NCBI GenBank assembly: GCA_964016985.1
Contig: OZ024835.1
Coordinates: 317,501-381,500 of the forward strand
DNA: 64,000 bases
Direction of reading: 5' to 3'
Source of the DNA: Anodontia alba
Lineage: Eukaryota; Mollusca; Bivalvia; Lucinida; Lucinidae
Made by a program: the position numbers and the translations under genes. Under the pieces are notes generated by a model. That model made no database searches. It saw only the letters and a list, made by a program, of their open reading frames with translations, and had not been told where the DNA came from. Below, one piece after another: positions 21,838-31,252 of this stretch; within the stretch, counting starts at the first letter, position 1, and every line of letters begins with the position of its first letter.

Positions 21838-24800
21838 TTATACTTTGTTAAAAAGATTGATGTGTTTTAAAAACATAAGTATGCTATCATTTGGTACATT
21901 TTCAAATAAGTATCTCAGGTCATTTGTTTGGAAGAATTGACGTCGTACATGAGAGAATTCAATGCAATCGATCAGAAAGTGTTTTACCGTAAAAGGTTGA
22001 TTACAGCTGATACAAAATGGCTGATCTTCTCGTTTGAGTAGATAAGAATGTGTGAGTCTAGTATGACCTATACGTAGACGAGTAAGAACCACTTCTTCTC
22101 GCCTTAATGACCGATAAATATTATTTTTACCAAGAACCGGTTTTATTTCATGTAGTTTATTGAATGTCGCTCTGTCCCATGACAGCTGCCATTTGGATAA
22201 TATGTACCTGTTGATAAAAGGTTTAAAATCTGTACATGGAAGTTTAAAATTCGAAATTTCTAGATCGAGTGAGGCCTTTGCTTTTACGTCGGCAGCCTCG
22301 TTACCTTTTATGCCAACATGGCTGGGGAGCCAACAGAACAAAATTTCCTTAGTTTTCGATAGCTCGTGATGTTTTTCTATCACGTTCTGGATTTTGGGAT
22401 TTTTTGAAGATGTATGATTTAGAGATTTCAAAACAGAAAGGGAGTCAGAGAAAATAACGAATTTGTTCTCTAAAGAGTTATTCATAACGTAATCCAAAGC
22501 CACATCAATAGCCTTGGATTCAGCAGTGAAAATAGATGAGCCATCAGGAAGACGGATCTTTTCATGGTGGCTGCCCGATATATACGCACAGCCAACCTTA
22601 TCTTCAACTTTTGAGCCATCAGTGTAGATGTGTTGATAATCTGAAAGTCGCGACTGTAATTCTTGGAAGTTTTGTTTCATGAGATGTGAATCAGAAAGTG
22701 ACTTTTTGCTGTTGTGTAAATTGAAAAGAATATTTGGTTTAGTAATGCACCAGGATGGAATATCAGAAAACGAGTGTTTTTGAATGTTTTTAATGTTAAT
22801 ATTAGTAGATTCTAAAAGTGGTGCTATACGAAGGCCGAAGGATTTAATAGCGTTAGGTTTTCTTTCATAATATTCCTGAAATTGTGGTGGAAATGTGACT
22901 TCAAAAGCAGGGTTAGAAGGGTTAGCAGCAAGTCTGATGGCATACTGAAGGGACAATTTTTCTCTGCGTAGCCATAACGATGGCTCATCTGCTTCCACGT
23001 TAAGACTCGATACTGGAGATGTACGAAAAGCTCCCAATGCTAAACGAAGTCCTTGATTATGTACAGTGTCTAACATCTGTAGATAAGATTTTCTAGCAGA
23101 TCCATATACGATGGACCCATAATCAAGTTTTGATCGAATTAAAGAACGATACAGGTGAAGAAGAGTTGTTCTGTCCGCTCCCCAACTTGTGTGAGATAAA
23201 ACTTTTAAAAGGTTTAATGCTTTTAAACATTTCGCTTTCAAGTATTTTATATGGGGTATGAAGGAGAGTTTTTTATCAAATATAACCCCAAGAAATTTAG
23301 ATTCAGCAACAACTGGTATTTGAGATCCATATATGTAGAGCGCTGGATCGTTGTGTATTTTCCGTTGTTGACAGAAATGAACGCACTGAGTTTTCGATTT
23401 GGAAAATTTAAAGCCATTTCTAGTTGCCCAGTCTTCAATTCTATTTAGACATTGCTGTAGATGTCTTTCTATTGTGCGCATATTTTTCGAGCGAAAACAA
23501 ATACAGAAATCATCAACGTACAAAGAACCATCTGTTTTGTAATCCAGACAGTTTATAATATCGTTTAATTTCACGTTGAATAACGTGGTTGAAAGTATGG
23601 CTCCTTGAGGAACGCCCTGTTCTTGATCATAGAGATCAGAGAGGGTCGATCCTACACGCACTTGTATTGTACGATCTTCAAGAAAACTTTTAATAAAGTT
23701 TGGTAGTCTTCCTTTCATACCAAAGTTATGTAGGTCTTTTAAAATTCCATATCGCCAAGTGGTATCATAGGCTTTTTCCAAATCGAAAAATACAGCGACT
23801 ACATGTTCTCGTTTGATAAAAGCATCACGGATAAAAGTTTCTAGTCTAACTAAATTATCATTGGTACTACGTTCGGCTCGGAATCCCGACTGAAGTTTTG
23901 TTATCAGATTGTTAGATTCTAAGTACCAAACAAGTCGTTTGTTTATCATTCTCTCTAGTGTTTTGCAAAGGCAACTTGTTAGCGCTATTGGTCTGTAGTT
24001 TGTTGGTTCTGCATGATCTTTCCCTGGTTTGGGAATAGGTATAATTGTGGCCAAACGCCAGCTTTCTGGAAAAACTCCTGTTGTCCATATACCGTTGAAA
24101 ATATGTAAAAGTGTGTCAAGGGCGGTTTCGGGAAGGTGTTTAAGCATCTGGTAATGGATGTCATCAGGGCCTGTAGCTGTATCTTTTGATACTGCGATAG
24201 CATCTTTAAGTTCTGTAATGTTAAACAGGCTGTTATATTCTTCAGTATTTGAAGAGGTGAAATTAAGTTTGATTTTTTCTTCTTGTTTTTTGATGTTTTG
24301 AAACGTCTCTGAATAATTCCGAGATGAGGAATTATCCAAAAAAGTTTCGCCAAGTGTGTTTGCTATCTCTTCCTTCGATGTGGCTTTTGTTCCACGTTTT
24401 GTATTTAAGTGGGTGAAACTGGGTGATTTTGATTTACCAGATATTTTTCGTATCATATCCCAAACCTTTTTAATTGGAGTTTTATAATTTAAGTTTGAAA
24501 CGTAAGATTTCCATGATTTGCGTTTGGAGGCCTTTATTGTTCGACGAGCATTTGCTCTGAAATTCTTTACTTTATTCAGGTTCTCCTTTGTTGGATATCT
24601 GCAGAACTTTGATAATGCTTGCTTGCGCTGTTTTATGGCATCTTTGCATTCATCATTGTACCATGGCTTGCTTTTCTTTGGATTTGTCGAGGTTTTCGGT
24701 ATACTTTTATTAGCTATGTCAAGAAGAGAAGAAGTAAAATCATCTAGAGGGTCCAAGGAATTGTCAAACTTATCTATTTTGAGACTTTCTTCGCATAATA

Positions 24801-25524
24801 AGTGGTATAATTCCCAATTTGCTTTATTTAGTTTCCACTTTGCGTTGTGATCATTCGTGGAATTATTTACGCTTTCAATAATAACAGGGAAGTGATCACT
24901 TCCATGTTGGTCTTCACTGACCGTCCAGTCGAAGTCCAGCAGGAGAGATGGGTGACATATGGAAAGATCTAAAGAAGAAAATTTTCCTGTTGCAGGATGG
25001 AGATAAGTGTGAGATTTGTCATTCATAAGACAAAGATCGTTTTTGGTTATAAAGTCTTCAATAATATTACCTTTAGGGTTGTTATCTTTACATCCCCAAA
25101 GGATATTGTGACCATTGAAGTCACCAACTAGTATACAGGGTGAAGGGAGTTGTTTCAGTAAAATGTCTAAATGTTCGGTCTCTAAATGAAAATTTGGAGG
25201 TATATACACAGAACAAATAGTAATTTCTTTATCTAAAGTAACAGAAACCGCAACGGCTTGAAGATTGGTTACAAGTTTAATTTGTCGCTGCGGACATGAA
25301 GAGTGAACTAAGATTGAGCTTCCACCAGACGGCCTCTGGCCTTCTGAATATATATAATTGTATGTATTGAAATCTCTGATATTTAATTGATCATCAGTTT
25401 TTAAAAAAGTTTCTTGCAAGCAAAAAACTGATGGATTCAATAAGGATAAAAGTAATAAGATCTCGTTATAGTTTGACTTTAGACCTCGACAGTTCCATTG
25501 TATTATTTTGTGATTTGAATTCAT
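21838..25524 (-). CDS. LINE I ORF2: APE endonuclease, reverse transcriptase, RNase H
   Basis: Intact 1228-codon polyprotein that nicks target DNA and copies the element RNA onto the nick. Residues 1-225 are an APE-type endonuclease (N11, E38, Y107, D135/N137, SDH 209-211). RT occupies about 440-760 (PIPKPGKDH near 496, catalytic FFDLEKAYD near 579-587, QGVPQGAILS 637-646, YVDD 669-672). RNase H spans about 960-1085 with D969, E1002, D1027 and D1079. A C-x2-C-x7-H-x4-C knuckle (CISCNQPFTVKHFLIDC) lies near the C-terminus. EN-RT-RNase H order with this knuckle places it in the I group; Nimb-like is my best guess. The start follows the ORF1 stop by 33 nt. Confidence 0.96.
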   Translation of the reverse strand: MNSNHKIIQWNCRGLKSNYNEILLLLSLLNPSVFCLQETFLKTDDQLNIRDFNTYNYIYSEGQRPSGGSSILVHSSCPQRQIKLVTNLQAVAVSVTLDKEITICSVYIPPNFHLETEHLDILLKQLPSPCILVGDFNGHNILWGCKDNNPKGNIIEDFITKNDLCLMNDKSHTYLHPATGKFSSLDLSICHPSLLLDFDWTVSEDQHGSDHFPVIIESVNNSTNDHNAKWKLNKANWELYHLLCEESLKIDKFDNSLDPLDDFTSSLLDIANKSIPKTSTNPKKSKPWYNDECKDAIKQRKQALSKFCRYPTKENLNKVKNFRANARRTIKASKRKSWKSYVSNLNYKTPIKKVWDMIRKISGKSKSPSFTHLNTKRGTKATSKEEIANTLGETFLDNSSSRNYSETFQNIKKQEEKIKLNFTSSNTEEYNSLFNITELKDAIAVSKDTATGPDDIHYQMLKHLPETALDTLLHIFNGIWTTGVFPESWRLATIIPIPKPGKDHAEPTNYRPIALTSCLCKTLERMINKRLVWYLESNNLITKLQSGFRAERSTNDNLVRLETFIRDAFIKREHVVAVFFDLEKAYDTTWRYGILKDLHNFGMKGRLPNFIKSFLEDRTIQVRVGSTLSDLYDQEQGVPQGAILSTTLFNVKLNDIINCLDYKTDGSLYVDDFCICFRSKNMRTIERHLQQCLNRIEDWATRNGFKFSKSKTQCVHFCQQRKIHNDPALYIYGSQIPVVAESKFLGVIFDKKLSFIPHIKYLKAKCLKALNLLKVLSHTSWGADRTTLLHLYRSLIRSKLDYGSIVYGSARKSYLQMLDTVHNQGLRLALGAFRTSPVSSLNVEADEPSLWLRREKLSLQYAIRLAANPSNPAFEVTFPPQFQEYYERKPNAIKSFGLRIAPLLESTNINIKNIQKHSFSDIPSWCITKPNILFNLHNSKKSLSDSHLMKQNFQELQSRLSDYQHIYTDGSKVEDKVGCAYISGSHHEKIRLPDGSSIFTAESKAIDVALDYVMNNSLENKFVIFSDSLSVLKSLNHTSSKNPKIQNVIEKHHELSKTKEILFCWLPSHVGIKGNEAADVKAKASLDLEISNFKLPCTDFKPFINRYILSKWQLSWDRATFNKLHEIKPVLGKNNIYRSLRREEVVLTRLRIGHTRLTHSYLLKREDQPFCISCNQPFTVKHFLIDCIEFSHVRRQFFQTNDLRYLFENVPNDSILMFLKHINLFNKV

Positions 25525-25557
25525 TTTAGAGTTGTTAGATTTTAGTTAGACTAGCAA

Positions 25558-26979
25558 CTAAGGATATGTTATTGGTGATTTTGATCTATTATTACTATTG
25601 TTGACGTGTGAATGTTCTGATGATCTCGATCTATTTCTATTAGTTCGTGGGCGATCTGGAGCATCTCCTAACTCCATATCATCGCTACTGTCACTCAAAG
25701 ATCCGAACCTGTTATGTTGTTGAATAACATTATTTGAACCTTTTCGTTCTCTGTTTGATGTGCTTGGTCTTTGTGTTCCTTGACTAGATTTTGATTTTGT
25801 TTCTTTCGTAGGTGGAGATGATTGACTTCTTGCTTGTCTTTCTTTCTGTTGTTGTTTCTTCCAATCTTTTCTTATCATCTCAATGGTGGCTTTTTTCAGG
25901 CCACCATCTCCTTTTTTCTCTTCAGAAGGTGTCTTTGTTTGATTTTTGTTTGTAGTGTTTGTTTGACCTTTTTGTTTCTGCAGATCTTCTGTTTGGTTGT
26001 TTGTGTTTGTTGAACTTGATTGAACTGCAGAGTCGAGAATATTGATCGGATCGGTTTGAGTGGCAGTATCAACCACAGAAACCTTTTTCATAGAAGACTG
26101 GGTGATGTTGGCATAAGTGATTCCAGGAATTGGAGTTGGGGCCTCAACAAGTTTCCGCGCTTCAATGAAAGAAATATTTCTGGTAAACTTAAGACGTAAG
26201 ATTTCTTTTTCTTTGTGCCAAACTTGGCATTCTTTAGAGTCAGCACTGTGTTTTTCACCACAATTAACACAGTGCAGTTCGTTTCTACATTGACTTTCTG
26301 GGTGTTCTGCTACCTGACCGCATTTCGAACAGATAGGGTCCTTAGAACACCTATCCTCATGGTGTCCATATTTCTGGCAATGATGACAACGCAAAGGATT
26401 TGATATGTACACTTCTACGTTGACTCTAAAGTATGCTACTTTTATTGTTTTTGGTAGAACTGATGTATTGAATGTAAAGACAAAGGTGTTTGTGTTTTTT
26501 AACTCTCCGTTTCGTTTAACTTTGAATCGTTTTATTGCAGTTACTCCTTGAGATCTTGTGCCTTCGAGAATCTCCTCCTCGCTGCAATTCCCCAATTCAG
26601 GGCAACGAATTACCCCCCTTGAGGAGTTCAGCGAAGTATGAGGGTACACCCGGACTTTCAAGTCGTGAAAAGTCTGTGCACGTAGAAGATTCTCGGCATG
26701 GGCTTTCCTGGATACCTCAATGAGTAGCTGATTCGACCTGTGTAGTTTCTTTATGTTTTCCGGCTCACCAGCTATACTTTGAATGACTTTTTGTATTACA
26801 AACGGAGATAAAGATGTTACTGGTTTGTTTTCTTCCTTGCTTTCAACTAAAATGAAACGCGGAAAATGTTGAGATGATGTATCTTTGGTAGAGGTTGTTG
26901 GAGGTTGAGTGCTTTCGTTAACATCTGAAATATCAGATTCTGAACATTGTTTAGTTCTTTTTCTTCGATTAGAACCCAT
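25558..26979 (-). CDS. LINE I ORF1: gag-like RNA-binding protein
   Basis: Intact 473-codon ORF beginning MGSNRRKRTKQC. After a basic, serine-rich N-terminus comes a region resembling an RNA-binding fold (about residues 40-190). Three zinc knuckles follow at about 198-211 (CHHCQKYGHHEDRC), 217-231 (CSKCGQVAEHPESQC) and 237-251 (CVNCGEKHSADSKEC). The last ~200 residues are low-complexity, rich in Q, K, N, S and T, and probably disordered. In I-group LINEs this protein coats the RNA and helps it reach the nucleus. The 473-residue length equals that of copy C and is two more than in H. Confidence 0.95.
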   Translation of the reverse strand: MGSNRRKRTKQCSESDISDVNESTQPPTTSTKDTSSQHFPRFILVESKEENKPVTSLSPFVIQKVIQSIAGEPENIKKLHRSNQLLIEVSRKAHAENLLRAQTFHDLKVRVYPHTSLNSSRGVIRCPELGNCSEEEILEGTRSQGVTAIKRFKVKRNGELKNTNTFVFTFNTSVLPKTIKVAYFRVNVEVYISNPLRCHHCQKYGHHEDRCSKDPICSKCGQVAEHPESQCRNELHCVNCGEKHSADSKECQVWHKEKEILRLKFTRNISFIEARKLVEAPTPIPGITYANITQSSMKKVSVVDTATQTDPINILDSAVQSSSTNTNNQTEDLQKQKGQTNTTNKNQTKTPSEEKKGDGGLKKATIEMIRKDWKKQQQKERQARSQSSPPTKETKSKSSQGTQRPSTSNRERKGSNNVIQQHNRFGSLSDSSDDMELGDAPDRPRTNRNRSRSSEHSHVNNSNNRSKSPITYP

Positions 26980-27547
26980 GATAAAGATGTATTAAAATTC
27001 GTCCTCCATGCTCTCCGCCCACCACGGAGCCCAACAAGGGAACACATCAATGGAGTGGTTTTCCTACTCACTTGTGCTAGAGATACACAGAAGATATACT
27101 CGCACGAGCAAAATGCTGCACGATTGACCCGTTAAGCCGCCGCCTTCTTCGGATTGGAAAGGTTAAGAAAAAAGAATTATGGGCAAACGGTGAGTATCAG
27201 TATGATACAAAAGACAAGGAAGAGAAAGAAAAGATATTTCATAGGGCTTGGCGCGACCAGCCGATTGACCGTGCAGGGTCTCACGGACACCCTTCTACAC
27301 CGAAATCCAGGCCAAAGAGGCGTGTTGAGCCATCAGGAGAGACCAAACTCCCAATAACTCTCAACCTCCAGGATCCCTTCTTCCGGCTTACGGGCTGCCA
27401 CCCACGGCAAACGGGTGGTATTTTCTCTTCGCTCTTCCCAAAGGGGACAATTACTGCTCACCACGCTAGCAACGTTCCCAGTGGGAATTGAGCCCCCAGG
27501 GCCTCGGCAAGGCGGAAAGTTTAATACCCAGGGGGTAAAAAGTCGGA

Positions 27548-28405
27548 ATCAAATCCATGTATTCTAAAACAAAACTTTCAAGAATTACAGTCACGTTTTT
27601 CTGATTATCAACATATCTTTACTGATGGCTCAAAAGATGATGATAAAGTTGGCTGTGCATACGTATCTAAAGATGCTCAACAAACCTTGCGTCTTCCAGA
27701 TGGTTCATCTATTTTCACTGCAGAAGCCAAAGCAGTCGACTTGGCTTTGGATTATATAACCACCTGCAGGCTTAAAAAAATTGTTATTTTTTCGGATTCA
27801 CTTTCTGTTCTTAAAGCACTTAATCACACGTCGTCAAAAAATCATCAAATTCAAAAAATTATTGAGAAGATTCATGAAATATCAAAGTCGAAAGAAATTA
27901 TATTATGTTGGCTCCCAAGTCATATCGGTATTTCTCGCAATGAGTCTGCTGACAGAAAAGCTAAAGAATCGCTTAGTCAAATTCCTTCAGATTTTAAGAT
28001 TCCTTTTAACAATTTTAAACCATTTATCAACAAGTACATTTTGTCGAAATGGCAAACCTCATGGAACGGTGCAGTTTTTAACAAACTTCATGCTATTGAA
28101 CCTAATATAAGCAAAAAAGCTACATACCTCGATTGTCCAGAAAAGAAGATGTGGTATTGACCCGGTTACGTATTGGGCATACCAGATTGACACATTCCTA
28201 TCTTCTTCAACGTGAAGAACAACCAGTATGTATAGGTTGTAACGAACCCCTTACTGTCAAACATATCCTCGTTGATTGCGTTGACTTTTTACAAACAAGA
28301 AATATGTTCTTCAGAGTTAATAATTTGAAACAAGTTTTTCAAGATGTGCCTGTTGATAATATTATATTGTTTTTAAAAATGATTCGTTTATACAACAAAA
28401 TTTAA
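27548..28405 (+). pseudogene. LINE J ORF2, 3' part (RNase H and zinc knuckle)
   Basis: Continuation of J's ORF2 beyond the nested copy I. RNase H motifs are readable: FTDGSKDDDKVGCAYVS, FTAEAKAVD, FSDSLSVLKALNH, WLPSHIGISRNESADRKAK. A frameshift near 28130 separates these from the C-terminal knuckle CIGCNEPLTVKHILVDC, and the frame ends at 28403-28405. Taken with 18859-21685, this ORF2 has at least four lesions. Confidence 0.9.
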
Positions 28406-28558
28406 TCATACAGATTTTTAATTTTCTTTATTCTTCTCTTACTAATCTCAGCAACATATTAATTTAAAGACGTTATCTGTAACTACCTGTTTGACGCAAA
28501 TGACCCGCAACATGGGTTGACGCGTCGTTAAGCATATAATCATCATCATCATCATCAG

Positions 28559-28726
28559 AAATGCCAGAATACCTGTGCCCGGAGTGTGGGATTATGTATA
28601 ATAACAGTGGGACTTTGACACATTAGGCAGACAAACCACCAAGGGAAAAAGTGGGAGTGTCTGACATGCGGGAAAGAATTCACCAGAAAACATTCTCTTC
28701 TCAAACACAAAAAAATATTTAATCAG
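28559..28726 (+). pseudogene. C2H2 zinc-finger exon next to LINE J
   Basis: The sequence after CAG at 28556-28558 encodes one finger (LCPECGIMYNNSGTLTH). In the next frame there is a linker and second finger (HQGKKWECLTCGKEF, TRKHSLLKH), spaced as in tandem C2H2 proteins. A one-base indel between about 28612 and 28624 puts them out of frame and gives an in-frame TAG at 28624. The second finger lacks the final histidine at the usual spacing. A possible donor, CAG|GTTCTT, lies at 28726. The exon belonged to a plus-strand gene whose acceptor LINE J displaced. Either a dead exon or an assembly indel. Confidence 0.5.
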
Positions 28727-28739
28727 GTTCTTGTTAAGC

Positions 28740-29841
28740 TACTTTAAAATTATATACTGTTTCAGTTATTGAGTAACCTACGCAAACCGCGGCGTCTGAT
28801 CTGGGCTTTCATTGCAAACTATGTAGACCCAGATCAGATACCTTAAATTAGGAAGAGGTGCCTTATACGATATATGCTCTAAGTATTTGGACAGGCAGGC
28901 AGAGCTAACAGTGTAGAATATCTGGACAGAAAAGCATGATCTAACAATGTAGACCCTGATCAGACGCCGCTTTTGCGGCGTCCGATCTTGACTTAAATTG
29001 TTTGCATGAAAGCGGCGTCTCTGGTCTTCCACTATTTCCATAAAGTACAGGATTTTTACTCTTAAGTATGTGGACAGGCAAGCACAACTATCAGTGTAGA
29101 CCCTGATCAGACGCCGCAGACAGCGGCGTCCGATCTGGACTCAAACTGTTTGTATGAAGTAGACTTTACTCCAAGTATTTTGACAGGCAAGCACGAGCTA
29201 ACAGTATAGGCCCTGATCAGACGCCGCAGAAACCGACGTCTTAACTGGACTTACACTGTTTGCATAAAGTACAGGGTTTTTACCCTATTTGGACAGGCAA
29301 GCACATGTTAACAGTGAAGACCCTGATCAGACGTCGACTGAGAACGATATATACTCTAAGGACAGATGGTTGCAAGCTAACAGTGTTGACCCTGATCAGA
29401 CGCCATCCGTGTACCCTATTTGCTCTTAGTAGTAGCTGCTGCGGCGTCCGATCTGGACTTATATTGTTTGTATGAAAGCGGCGTCTGATCAGGACTTACA
29501 CTATTTACATAAAGTACAGGATTTTTACTGTAAGTATTCGGACGGGCAAACACGTGCTAACAGGGTAGACCCTGATCAGATGTCGACTGAGTAAGATATA
29601 TATCTAAGGAGAGGCAAATATCAGACTCCAATCATGTACCCTATTTACTCTTAGTAGTTGAACAGGCAGGCATTAGCTAACAGTGTAGACCCTAATCAGA
29701 TGCCGACTGAGTACGACATAAGGAGAGGCGGGTACGAGCTGACAGTGTAGCCCCTGATCAGACTAATCATGTACCCTATTTGCTCTTGGTAGTCGGACAG
29801 GCAGGCATTAGCTAACAGTGTAGACCCTGATCAGACGTCGG
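28740..29841. repeat. Palindromic GACGCCGC array, MITE-derived
   Basis: About eight irregular units, 70-180 bp apart, marked by AGACCCTGATCAGACG at about 28951, 29098, 29208, 29318, 29387, 29567, 29687 and 29822. Several units carry an inverted pair GACGCCGC...GCGGCGTC that would form hairpins. The words TTGGACAGGCAAGCAC and TAACAGTGTAGACCC recur between them. The same core occurs in the TA-flanked MITE at 43417-43628. LINE G is inserted in the array, which resumes at 31253. Confidence 0.75.
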
Positions 29842-29853
29842 CGTTGTACGATA

Positions 29854-31240
29854 ATGATGATGATGATGAGTTCAGGTTTAACGACGCATCAACCCATGAG
29901 GGTCATTTGCGTCAAAATGGTGAACTAACATGGTTCTGTAGTGAAACGATTATAATGATAAGTCATAAATGCATAAAATGTAAAACTAGAACGAATTTAA
30001 AAATTAAAGCAGTTATACTTTGTTAAAAAGATTGATGTGTTTTAAAAACATAAGTATGCTATCATTTGATACATTTTCAAATAAGTATCTCAGGTCATTT
30101 GTTTGGAAGAATTGACGTCGTACATGAGAGAATTCAATGCAATCGATCAGAAAGTGTTTTACCGTAAAAGGTTCATTACAGCTGATACAAAATGGCTGAT
30201 CTTCTCGTTTGAGTAGATAAGAATTTGTGAGTCTAGTATGACCTATACGTAGACGAGTAAGAACCACTTCTTCTCGCCTTAATGACCGATAAATATTATT
30301 TTTACCAAGAACCGGTTTTATTTCATGTAGTTTATTGAATGTCGCTCTGTCCCATGACAGCTGCCATTTGGATAAGATGTACCTGTTGATAAAAGATTTA
30401 AAATCTGTACATGGAAGTTTAAAATTCGAAATTTCTAGACCGAGTGAGGCCTTTGCTTTTACGTCGGCAGCCTCGTTACCTTTTATGCCCACATGGCTGG
30501 GGAGCCAACAGAACAAAATTTCCTTAGTTTTCGATAGCTCGTGGTGTTTTTCTATCACGTTCTGGATTTTGGGATTTGTTGAAGATGTATGATTTAGAGA
30601 TTTCAAAACAGAAAGGGAGTCAGAGAAAATAACGAATTTGTTCTTTAAAGAGTTATTCATAACGTAATCCAAAGCCATATCAATAGCCTTGGATTCAGCA
30701 GTGAAAATAGATGAGCCATCAGGAAGACGGATCTTTTCATGGTGGCTGCCCGATATATACGCACAGCCAACCTTATCTTCAACTTTTGAGCCATCAGTGT
30801 AGATGTGTTGATAATCTGAAAGTCGCGACTGTAATTCTTGGAAGTTTTGTTTCATGAGATGTGAATCAGAAAGTGACTTTTTGCTGTTGTGTAAATCGAA
30901 AAGAATATTTGGTTTAGTAATGCACCAGGATGGAATATCAGAAAACGAGTGTTTTTGAATGTTTTTAATGTTAATATTAGTAGATTCTAAAAGTGGTGCT
31001 ATACGAAGGCCGAAGGATTTAATAGCGTTCGGTTTTCTTTCATAATATTCCTGAAATTGTGGTGGAAATGTGACTTCAAAAGCAGGGTTAGAAGGGTTAG
31101 CAGCAAGTCTGATGGCATACTGAAGGGACAATTTTTCTCTGCGTAGCCATAACGATGGCTCATCTGCTTCCACGTTAAGACTCGATACTGGAGATGTACG
31201 AAAAGCTCCCAATGCTAAACGAAGTCCTTGATTATGTACA
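29854..31240 (-). mobile_element. I-group LINE copy G, 5'-truncated
   Basis: 1387-bp, 3'-end-only copy with a 12-bp target duplication CGTTGTACGATA (29842-29853 and 31241-31252) inside the palindromic array. It shows ordinary 5' truncation during reverse transcription, ending in the ORF2 segment between RT and RNase H. Very similar to H and F. Confidence 0.95.
30013..31240 (-). pseudogene. LINE G ORF2 C-terminal fragment
   Basis: Uninterrupted frame for the last ~409 residues of ORF2, including RNase H (IYTDGSKVEDKVGCAYIS; WLPSHVGIKGNEAAD) and the C-terminal knuckle CISCNEPFTVKH. The frame runs back through the 5' junction into flanking sequence (an ATG at 31278), adding about 13 non-LINE codons. 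Without promoter, endonuclease or RT it cannot act alone. Confidence 0.9.
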
Positions 31241-31252
31241 CGTTGTACGATA

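Larger units (their letters stand above)
21686..27533 (-). mobile_element. I-group LINE copy I, full-length and intact, nested in J
   Basis: Minus-strand, full-length 5.85-kb copy flanked by a 14-bp target duplication, GGTAAAAAGTCGGA (21672-21685 and 27534-27547), inside ORF2 of LINE J. Order along the element: ~554 nt 5' UTR (27533-26980), ORF1, 33-nt spacer, ORF2, ~150 nt 3' UTR with hairpin and (TCA)n tail. Both ORFs are uninterrupted, so this copy could be autonomous. Its 3' UTR (CTGTAGTGAAACGATTATAA) places it with G, H and F. Confidence 0.96.
17035..28555 (+). mobile_element. I-group LINE copy J, full-length but degraded, host of copy I
   Basis: Plus-strand, full-length but diverged member of the LINE family. 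The 5' end is at 17035 (CTCTGGGTATTAAACTTTC...), ORF1 from 17584, ORF2 from 18859, and the 3' hairpin and (ATC)n tail at about 28490-28555. A 13-bp target duplication, CAGAAATGCCAGA, flanks it. LINE I is inserted at 21686 within the part of ORF2 just before RNase H, so J is present as 17035-21685 and 27548-28555. Its proteins differ at many positions from those of the other copies, marking an older or separate subfamily. Confidence 0.93.

Noticed and set aside
26535..27357. Plus-strand open frames opposite LINE ORF1 and 5' UTR (also at 10.4-10.8, 38.2-38.6 and 54.2-55.0 kb)
   Set aside because: They recur in every LINE copy as antisense shadows of ORF1 and the 5' UTR, and show no independent domain.
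21686..27533. LTR retrotransposon or endogenous retrovirus
   Set aside because: No long terminal repeats, protease or integrase; APE endonuclease, RT, RNase H order and a simple-repeat tail identify a non-LTR element.
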